Assembly (NCBI GenBank): GCA_964587505.1
Contig: CAZPLD010000014.1
Coordinates: 1 to 17,044 of the forward strand
Length of the DNA: 17,044 bases
Direction of reading: 5' to 3'
Source: 2-01-FULL-41-26 sp964587505
Lineage (GTDB): Bacteria > Patescibacteriota > Minisyncoccia > 2-02-FULL-40-12 > GWA2-44-9
In this document: positions 12,602 through 17,044 of the stretch, in pieces
Layout: every line of letters begins with the position of its first letter
Position numbering within the stretch: position 1 is the stretch's first letter
Translations under genes and position numbers: made by a program
The notes under the pieces: generated by a model
What the model was told of the DNA's origin: nothing
What the model saw: only the letters and a program-made list of their open reading frames with translations
Database searches by the model: none

Positions 12602-14369
12602 AAACATCTATAGCACCAGACTGGATCATAAAAAACTTTTTGTAATGTCCATCCGGAATCTGAATTAGATCTTCGTGGCTCCCTGTCTCTACAATTTTGC
12701 CTCTATCAAGAACAATAATTTTATCGGCATGAAGAATGGTTGAAAGCCGATGGGCTACCACAAAGGTTGTCCTGTTCCTGACCAGGTCTTTCAGTGAACT
12801 TTGAATAAGTTTTTCGGAAACAGAATCTAGTGCCGAAGTCGCCTCGTCCAGAAGGATAATCGGCCTGTCTCTCAAGATGGCTCGGGCTATGGCAACTCTT
12901 TGTTTCTGTCCGCCCGACAATTTAATACCCCGTTCTCCCACAAGAGTTCCAAAGCCAAGAGGGAGTTTGTTTAAAAACTCGTCAACGGCCGACATTTGAA
13001 CAGCCCTATCAAGTTCCTCTTTTGTGGCAGAGAAGTTTGTATATTTTACGTTGTGTCCCAGAGAGTCGTTGAAAAGAAGTGAATCTTGGGATACGTGGGC
13101 AATCATGTTTCTTAAAGATCTTAAGTCTAATTCTTTTATATCAATATCGTCTATAAGGATTTGACCTGAACGAATGGGGTAATATCCCGAAACTAAATCT
13201 ATAATACTTGTTTTCCCTACACCACTTTTACCGACGAAGGCAATCATTTCCCCCGGCTCCACAACAAAGCTAATATCGTCAAGAACAACATCTTCTCCGT
13301 TATAGCCGAAGACAACATTACGGAATTCTATGTGACCAGTAACCTTTTCAAGTTTTTGTTTGCCGGACCAGAGTTCAAATTCTGTCTTTTGGGTTGTAAT
13401 CCTATTCGCCCTATCAATCGAAGCGAGCCCCTTTCTCAATGACCTGTATTGGGTGGCGAGACTAGCTAACGGAGTATAAGCCATATTTGCGTAACCAATG
13501 AACATGATGAATTCTCCGAAACTGATAACCTTTGAAACTCTTACCATGTATAACGCGGCGCAGAGTGTGGCCAGATATCCATACCGCATAAAAAATCTTT
13601 GCCACGATGACAAGCTTCTCCACATTGACGCATGAATCTTGTAGGTATCAAGCATGCTATTGAACCATCCGGCCGACTTTTCTTTTTCATATTTTTCGTT
13701 GCAGGATGATTTCACAAGAATTACATTAGTCATGTAGTCCCAAATATGACCCCATGCTTTATCTGACTTGATGTCAAATTTTTTCTGCCAAATAGTAATG
13801 CCCCGAGTTTTCTTTATTGTCACAAATCCAAATAGTATGATCTGCGCTAAAAGGATTGTTGCCAAATAAGGGTTAAGAAAGAAGATAAGAATTATCACTA
13901 CAGCAAGGGATACAAGGTTTGGAAGACTTTGGAAACCAATATTTTCCAATATATCAAAAAATTTTTCACCTGCGTTTGCAAGTCGGTTCAGAACGGAACC
14001 AATCTTTTTTGAGTTGTGGTAACTCAAAGGGAGGTCGAGAAGGTGAGAAGCTTGATCAACAACAAAGTCTGCATAAACTCGCATGGTTAATACGTTAGAG
14101 ACCCTCATTTTCACTCGGAGGATGAAAATATCCAGTGCATTTAGTAAAACAATTATTCCAACCAATATGGCTGTTTCTTTCCCCTTCTCACCTGAAACCG
14201 AGAAAACGTCTGTTAATCGGCCGGTCAGGTAAGGGTTCAGGAACTCAAGGGCATAGTAGATAAATGCCAGCAAAATTGCCCAAAACATCTCTTTTTTATA
14301 CCAAAGGGCGTATTTCAGGACTACGTTGTAGCCCCTAAAAAGTCGTTTTTTCTTGCTTTTTCTTTGCAT
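12600..14369 (-). CDS. ABC exporter half-transporter (ABCB/MsbA type), reverse
   Basis: A 589-residue protein with an N-terminal basic stretch (MQRKSKKKRLFRG), six membrane helices (to about residue 320) and an ATPase domain. The motifs are Walker A GKSGVGKTS (380-388), Q-loop AHVSQDSLLFN, signature LSGGQKQR (484-491), Walker B IILLDEATSALD with Glu509, and H-loop VVAHRLST. All are intact and closer to the MsbA consensus than those of the forward neighbour. It probably exports a lipid-like or hydrophobic substrate, but this is not shown. It starts with ATG at 14369 preceded by AAGGAG at 7 nt, under a near-consensus promoter. Convergent orientation argues against a simple co-expressed heterodimer with the neighbour, though a shared function is possible. 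Confidence 0.9.
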   Translation of the reverse strand: MQRKSKKKRLFRGYNVVLKYALWYKKEMFWAILLAFIYYALEFLNPYLTGRLTDVFSVSGEKGKETAILVGIIVLLNALDIFILRVKMRVSNVLTMRVYADFVVDQASHLLDLPLSYHNSKKIGSVLNRLANAGEKFFDILENIGFQSLPNLVSLAVVIILIFFLNPYLATILLAQIILFGFVTIKKTRGITIWQKKFDIKSDKAWGHIWDYMTNVILVKSSCNEKYEKEKSAGWFNSMLDTYKIHASMWRSLSSWQRFFMRYGYLATLCAALYMVRVSKVISFGEFIMFIGYANMAYTPLASLATQYRSLRKGLASIDRANRITTQKTEFELWSGKQKLEKVTGHIEFRNVVFGYNGEDVVLDDISFVVEPGEMIAFVGKSGVGKTSIIDLVSGYYPIRSGQILIDDIDIKELDLRSLRNMIAHVSQDSLLFNDSLGHNVKYTNFSATKEELDRAVQMSAVDEFLNKLPLGFGTLVGERGIKLSGGQKQRVAIARAILRDRPIILLDEATSALDSVSEKLIQSSLKDLVRNRTTFVVAHRLSTILHADKIIVLDRGKIVETGSHEDLIQIPDGHYKKFFMIQSGAIDV

Positions 14370-14412
14370 CTATCATCTCCTTGCAGAGAATTTTCAACGA
14401 ACTTGGTATAAG

Positions 14413-14441
14413 ATTATACATTATAAATCAAATTGCGTCAA
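14413..14441 (-). promoter_or_regulatory. Strong promoter and ribosome binding site of the reverse ABC exporter
   Basis: On the minus strand TTGACG (14441-14436), 17 nt, then TATAAT (14418-14413): 11 of 12 consensus bases, the best promoter seen in the window. The leader of about 36 nt carries AAGGAG (14382-14377), 7 nt before the ATG. Confidence 0.75.
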
Positions 14442-14465
14442 ATATAATTTCAAAATGGCTCCAGG

Positions 14466-14476
14466 TATAATATAAT
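14466..14476 (+). promoter_or_regulatory. ftsW -10 region, probably leaderless
   Basis: Two overlapping TATAAT boxes (14466-14471 and 14471-14476). The second ends 8 nt before the ATG at 14485, with no Shine-Dalgarno between. The -35 is weak (TTTCAA, 14448-14453, 17-nt spacer). Confidence 0.5.
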
Positions 14477-14484
14477 TAGACCAG

Positions 14485-15561
14485 ATGAACAGAAAGTTAT
14501 TAGCTATAATCTTGATTTTGATAGTTTTTGGACTGGTTGTTTTGTCTTCGGCCGGAATCGTAGACGGCCAGAAAAAATTCGGTTCGTCTTATTATTATTT
14601 AACCCACCAGTTGTTGTACGGAATCATACCCGGTCTTGTTGGGATGTTTATTTTTTCCCTGATAAATTACAGATTTTGGAAAAAAATTGCACTGTTTGTT
14701 TTGGTCGGTTCCTTGGCGCTGATGATAATGATATTTATGCCCGGTTTCGGGCATGGTTTGAAGGGGGCAACCCGCTGGATAAATCTGGGAGTATTGTCTT
14801 TTCAGCCGGCCGAGATACTGAAACTTTCTCTGATAATATATTTGGCGGCGTGGTTCGGGTCGAGGGACGAGAGGAGCAAAAAATGGTCTTATGGCACGGC
14901 GCCGTTTTTGATTGTTCTGTCTTTTGTGGCTTTACTTTTATTTCTTCAGCCCGACATCGGAACTCTAATAATCGTTTCTTTTATTTCTTTGGGGGTTTAT
15001 TTTTTGGCTGGACCGAGCTACAAGCAGTTCGCGGGTATTTTACTTGTCCTAGTTCTAGGCCTGTCGGTCATAATCGTTGTCGAGCCATACCGCTTTGACC
15101 GGTTAAAATCTTTTTGGGACCCGTCCGTTGATCCGAGAGGAAGTTCTTATCAGATAAATCAGTCCTTGATATCGATCGGTTCGGGAGGGTTGTTCGGGGT
15201 CGGTTATAATAATAGTTCCCAAAAACAAGGGGGATTTTTGCCTGAAGTGATAGGCGACTCTATTTTTGCAATTATTGCCGAAGAACTGGGGTTGATTGGT
15301 TCAGCATTAACTGTCGGATTATTCGGAGTGTTGTGTTTCTTTTTGATTAATATTGCCAAAAATGCTTCTGACAAATTCGGAGCTTTACTTGTTATGGGAA
15401 TTAATATTTGGATAATGTCCCAGGCCTTCGTGAACATAGCCGCTATTTCCGGTCTTGTGCCTCTGACAGGAATTCCTCTGCCGTTCATCAGTTATGGCGG
15501 TACTGCTTTGGTGGTTCTTTTGTCAGGAATGGGGATTGTGTTTAATGTTGCCAAAGACTGA
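14485..15561 (+). CDS. ftsW: SEDS-family peptidoglycan polymerase FtsW
   Basis: A 358-residue membrane protein of the FtsW/RodA/SpoVE family, with about ten hydrophobic segments. It polymerises lipid II into glycan strands, at the division site in the case of FtsW. Visible marks are GLVVLSSAG in helix 1, GATRWINLGVLSFQPAEILKLSLIIYLAAW (central loop and helix), FLQPDIGTLIIV (catalytic Asp region), the extracellular loop from DPSVDPRGSSYQINQSLISIGSGGLFGVG to FAIIAEELGLIG, and the C-terminal PLTGIPLPFISYGGTALV. The last two are classic FtsW/RodA signatures. I prefer FtsW over RodA from the general sequence and length, but RodA cannot be fully ruled out. No partner class B PBP is in the window. 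A promoter for the next gene lies inside its last codons. Confidence 0.92.
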   Translation: MNRKLLAIILILIVFGLVVLSSAGIVDGQKKFGSSYYYLTHQLLYGIIPGLVGMFIFSLINYRFWKKIALFVLVGSLALMIMIFMPGFGHGLKGATRWINLGVLSFQPAEILKLSLIIYLAAWFGSRDERSKKWSYGTAPFLIVLSFVALLLFLQPDIGTLIIVSFISLGVYFLAGPSYKQFAGILLVLVLGLSVIIVVEPYRFDRLKSFWDPSVDPRGSSYQINQSLISIGSGGLFGVGYNNSSQKQGGFLPEVIGDSIFAIIAEELGLIGSALTVGLFGVLCFFLINIAKNASDKFGALLVMGINIWIMSQAFVNIAAISGLVPLTGIPLPFISYGGTALVVLLSGMGIVFNVAKD

Positions 15562-15576
15562 GGTTTGTGTTATATA
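15548..15576 (+). promoter_or_regulatory. Promoter of the small Cys-rich gene
   Basis: TTGCCA (15548-15553), 17 nt, then TATATA (15571-15576), with TGT directly before the -10. The -35 lies inside the 3' end of ftsW. The leader is about 30 nt. Confidence 0.5.
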
Positions 15577-15613
15577 TTGACGCGGTGTGTTCATTCAAAA
15601 AGGAAAGTTTTCA

Positions 15614-15814
15614 ATGCCACAAGAACGGCCCCAGACATTTCCTGAAGGCGTAAATCCTGATTATGTTGAGCTGGTTGGCGGTGTTTATTATGACCTTTGT
15701 GTGCTTTGTCTTATCAATACGGGTGTTCGCACTGACTGTCCTGTTGAACAGCGGAAGCATTATGTTGAGGGGTCTGGCCAGTGTTGCGAAGGCTGCTATA
15801 GCAGAGCCTACTAA
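15614..15814 (+). CDS. Small cysteine-rich protein, possible zinc-binding fold
   Basis: A 66-residue protein I do not recognise. The ATG at 15614 has an AGGAAAG ribosome binding sequence (15601-15607). An upstream in-frame GTG (15587) is less likely because it lacks such a site. The sequence has CVLC in the middle, one Cys in DCPVEQRKH, and CCEGC near the end, that is two CxxC pairs or similar, consistent with a small zinc ribbon or a disulfide-bound protein. There is no signal peptide or membrane segment. A promoter and a terminator belong to this gene alone, which supports a real, independently expressed gene. The terminator stem overlaps its last two codons. Confidence 0.6.
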   Translation: MPQERPQTFPEGVNPDYVELVGGVYYDLCVLCLINTGVRTDCPVEQRKHYVEGSGQCCEGCYSRAY

Positions 15815-15834
15815 AATTAGTAGGCTTTTATTTT
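15805..15834 (+). terminator. Intrinsic terminator overlapping the stop codon
   Basis: Stem AGCCTACTA/TAGTAGGCT (15805-15813 with 15818-15826), loop AAAT, then TTT-A-TTTT. The TAA stop (15812-15814) is in the top of the stem. Confidence 0.75.
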
Positions 15835-15836
15835 AC

Positions 15837-15863
15837 CAAAAAACCGCTATTTAGCGATTTTTT
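15837..15863 (-). terminator. rpsT terminator overlapping the stop codon
   Basis: Hairpin CGCT/AGCG (15845-15848 with 15853-15856), flanked by six A on the left (T run for the minus strand) and six T on the right. The stem is short but the layout is symmetric, so it may also act on the plus strand. Confidence 0.55.
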
Positions 15864-16113
15864 GTAAGAGGCGAGTGGTGTTGGACTTGAGGCGACTGGA
15901 TTTGTTTTTCTTGATAACCCCTGACTTTGCGGCCTTATCAAGTGTTTGGTAAACCTTCGGCAATATTTTTTTGGCTTCGTCTTTCTTGCCTGCAGCAACT
16001 AATTTCCGGAAATCCTTTACCGCGGCCTTATAGCCAACAATCTTCTTAAGGTTTCGGTCCCTCCTTGTTTTATTTTGTCTTAACGCCTTTTTGGCAGACT
16101 TTGTAATTGGCAT
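15847..16113 (-). CDS. rpsT: 30S ribosomal protein S20
   Basis: An 88-residue, very basic helical protein that binds 16S rRNA in the small subunit body. MPITKSAKKALRQNKTRRDRNLKK at the start and KSGVIKKNKSSRLKSNTTRLLQKIAK at the end are typical of S20, and the length is normal. It is transcribed alone on the minus strand between two forward small genes. The sequence directly upstream of the ATG has no Shine-Dalgarno, only AT-rich TTATAAAAT. A structured stretch of about 150 nt lies upstream and may form the leader of its message, which would fit the known translational self-control of S20 in E. coli; that link is a guess here. Confidence 0.95.
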   Translation of the reverse strand: MPITKSAKKALRQNKTRRDRNLKKIVGYKAAVKDFRKLVAAGKKDEAKKILPKVYQTLDKAAKSGVIKKNKSSRLKSNTTRLLQKIAK

Positions 16114-16125
16114 ATTTTATAACTT

Positions 16126-16270
16126 GTCTGCCCTCCGCTAACTTTCGTTAAGCGGTACGGGCCTTTCAGGTTCGTCCAATTTCTTCGTTAAAATCTCCGC
16201 TTGCTCTTCACCATAGTTCACTATGGCTCGTCGCAATGCTCAATTTTGCCTTGAACTTGGCCAAACAGAC
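16126..16270 (-). other. Structured upstream region of rpsT (possible leader)
   Basis: The gap between rpsT and the next gene holds three foldable parts. One is CCGCT-AAC/GTT-AGCGG with one bulge (16135-16155). The second is CAGGTTC with GAACTTG (16167-16173 with 16253-16259, one G-T pair). The third is a perfect 6-bp hairpin CCATAG/CTATGG (16211-16226), whose loop is TTCA on the plus and TGAA on the minus strand. GTCTG and CAGAC at the ends can pair. On the minus strand the interior reads GCGACGAG...GAAGAGC...AACGAAG, like the GA-rich interior of the 1974-2243 element. It may be an rpsT leader or another member of the intergenic family. Confidence 0.45.
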
Positions 16271-16295
16271 TGCGTTCTAATTAATTTATAAAAGC

Positions 16296-16324
16296 TTGAT
16301 TATCTTACTATATTTAAGTAAGAT
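16296..16324 (+). promoter_or_regulatory. Promoter of the 59-residue gene with an operator-like repeat
   Basis: TTGATT (16296-16301), 17 nt, then TAAGAT (16319-16324). Between and over the -10 lies the inverted repeat CTTACT/AGTAAG (16304-16309 with 16317-16322), which could be a binding site for a repressor. Confidence 0.4.
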
Positions 16325-16355
16325 ACGCAAGGTTCTTGAAATAGAAGGTAATACA

Positions 16356-16535
16356 ATGAAAACAGGACTGCTTACTTCCGCATCAAGTAAGGCAATGACC
16401 GGAATTGATAAAGTCTCCAAGGCTTTGATGAATGTTCCCCAGGAGGAATGGCTATTTGTTTTTAAACAAGCTCAGCATGTAGCCAGTACAAAGTTGGCAA
16501 TGAAAGCCTTAAAGAGTCTTTATAAAAATTTATAG
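16356..16535 (+). CDS. 59-residue hypothetical protein
   Basis: No family is recognised. The ATG at 16356 has AGAAGG (16343-16348) at 7 nt; an earlier in-frame TTG gives a longer but unsupported product. The protein is basic and predicted helical, starting MKTGLLTSASSKAMTG and ending KLAMKALKSLYKNL, with an aromatic middle (EEWLFVFKQ). The amphipathic C-terminal helix could contact a membrane or a partner. It has its own promoter-like sequence and a terminator that starts in its stop codon, which supports a real gene. The small size and single-gene unit recall antitoxin-like or regulator genes, but nothing specific supports that. Confidence 0.55.
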   Translation: MKTGLLTSASSKAMTGIDKVSKALMNVPQEEWLFVFKQAQHVASTKLAMKALKSLYKNL

Positions 16536-16556
16536 CGGGAAATAATCTCGCTTTTT
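16534..16556 (+). terminator. Intrinsic terminator overlapping a stop codon
   Basis: Stem AGCGGGA/TCTCGCT (16534-16540 with 16546-16552, one G-T pair), loop AATAA, then a T run to 16556. The first two stem bases are the last two of the TAG stop. Confidence 0.75.
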
Positions 16557-16574
16557 GTTTAACTAATTTCCAAC

Positions 16575-16592
16575 CTGGTCAAACTGGTCAAA
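16575..16592. repeat. Tandem repeat of a 9-mer
   Basis: CTGGTCAAA occurs twice head to tail in the gap between the 59-residue gene and uvrB. Too short to assign a role. Confidence 0.4.
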
Positions 16593-16615
16593 TGAGGCCA
16601 CATACCTAAAACTAA

Positions 16616-16729
16616 AAAGCGAGACCCTAACCCATTAGAGGGACTTACGGAGTTCGACTGGAATGAGTACGAGGCAAAATTCCAGCAGGAATTTATGCCG
16701 TGCCCGAGAATGGGTTAGGGTTGAGCTTT
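16616..16729. repeat. Structured intergenic element, copy B
   Basis: The outer stem CCCTAACCCATT (16625-16636) pairs perfectly with AATGGGTTAGGG (16709-16720). Five further pairs, AAAGC/GCTTT (16616-16620 with 16725-16729), lie beyond a 4x4 internal loop. The inner hairpin 16673-16699 has stem AAATTCC/GGAATTT, loop AGCA, a bulged A at 16695 and closing GGCA/TGCC. Compared with copy A at 7043-7136, the hairpin keeps loop, bulge and closing block while two base pairs are swapped together. GTTCG precedes it here too. It lies 13 nt from the uvrB stop codon, so it may also end that transcript, though no T run is clear. Confidence 0.65.
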
Positions 16730-16742
16730 AAATATTTTGGAA

Positions 16743-17044
16743 CTAAACTGATTCGCTTTTCAGTTTTCTTATCTGTTCTCTCAATTCCAGTGCTCGTTCA
16801 TAATCCATTTTTCGGATTGCTCTGTCCATTAGTTTCTGAAGCTGTTTCATGGCATTCTGTCTTGAGCCATTAGTGAAGAAGATTATTTCGCTATTATCGT
16901 CGCCATATTTTTGGACCTCCTTTTTGCTGATGGGCAGGTCAAAATTACCTATTTCTTTTATGATCGTCTGCGGGGTTATCCCGTTTTCCTTGTTATATTT
17001 TTCCTGTTTTTTCCGGCGTCTCTGTGTTTCTTTGACCGCAAAAT
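16743..17044 (-). CDS. uvrB: UvrB, C-terminal part (5' end beyond the window)
   Basis: The last 100 codons of the excinuclease ABC subunit B, the damage-verifying helicase-like subunit of nucleotide excision repair. Reading from the window edge: FAVKETQRRRKKQEKYN, then NGITPQTIIKEI, the conserved end of the helicase part. A linker follows, then the C-terminal UVR motif QKLMDRAIRKMDYERALELREQIRKL, which contacts UvrC and UvrA. It ends with TAG (16745-16743 on the minus strand). The frame has no start here because it is cut by the right edge of the window. The UVR motif is complete, so the 3' end is intact. Confidence 0.92.
   Translation of the reverse strand, partial: FAVKETQRRRKKQEKYNKENGITPQTIIKEIGNFDLPISKKEVQKYGDDNSEIIFFTNGSRQNAMKQLQKLMDRAIRKMDYERALELREQIRKLKSESV

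Noticed and set aside
1..17044. CRISPR array, rRNA genes, transposase or integrase genes
   Set aside because: I looked for regular spaced repeats, rRNA motifs and transposase/integrase signatures and saw none; the att-like copies are the only integration sign.

Overview
The window reads as a compact bacterial chromosome segment. It uses the standard genetic code: TGA is a real stop in several genes. The organism is most likely a member of the Candidate Phyla Radiation (Patescibacteria, Parcubacteria-like). This placement is an inference from gene content and from small or stripped-down protein versions: an aspartyl-tRNA synthetase lacking the usual GAD insertion domain, a D,D-carboxypeptidase without its C-terminal domain, a small M42-like peptidase, and several tiny membrane or Cys-rich proteins. 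I cannot confirm it without a search.

Layout. (1) 126-1927 (+): an HD-domain phosphohydrolase overlapping a Nudix hydrolase, possibly a nucleotide-handling pair, ended by a terminator whose loop holds the stop codon. (2) 1974-2243: a 270-bp element with perfect 25-bp terminal inverted repeats and two nested hairpin arms. (3) 2252-4300: tRNA-Lys(TTT), with two further copies of its 3' end downstream. The last two copies bracket a two-gene module (DUF2156-like acyl/aminoacyl transferase and a zinc metallopeptidase), which looks like a small island or integration scar at the tRNA. (4) 4362-6998 (+): a membrane-anchored hypothetical protein, an RMD1/DUF155 family protein, D-Ala-D-Ala ligase, and a 58-residue two-helix membrane protein. 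(5) 7186-10645 (+): aspS, an S11 D-Ala-D-Ala carboxypeptidase and mraY, packed with gaps of 2 nt or overlaps. (6) 10733-14369: two full-length ABCB-type exporter half-transporters facing each other across a shared symmetric terminator. (7) 14485-15814 (+): ftsW and a small four/five-cysteine protein. (8) 15847-16113 (-): rpsT, with a structured leader region. (9) 16356-16535 (+): a small hypothetical protein. (10) 16743-17044 (-): the 3' end of uvrB, cut by the window edge.

The common theme is cell-wall building. Ddl makes the D-Ala-D-Ala dipeptide, MraY loads the muramyl-pentapeptide on the lipid carrier, FtsW polymerises or moves lipid II products, and the S11 enzyme trims the pentapeptide stem. 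Translation and repair genes (aspS, rpsT, tRNA-Lys, uvrB) lie between them.

The gaps between genes are not empty. At least two (7043-7136 and 16616-16729) hold related stem-loop elements, each with a unique outer stem but a shared inner hairpin (AGCA loop, bulged A, closing GCA/TGC). The paired bases of that hairpin differ between the copies in a compensating way. Similar but less certain structures lie at 1-80, 1974-2243, 2402-2515 and 16126-16270. A palindromic coding insert inside aspS is a different kind of repeat. Genes that begin transcription units often have a -10 box ending only 6-9 nt before the start codon (leaderless messages), while genes inside units carry Shine-Dalgarno sequences.
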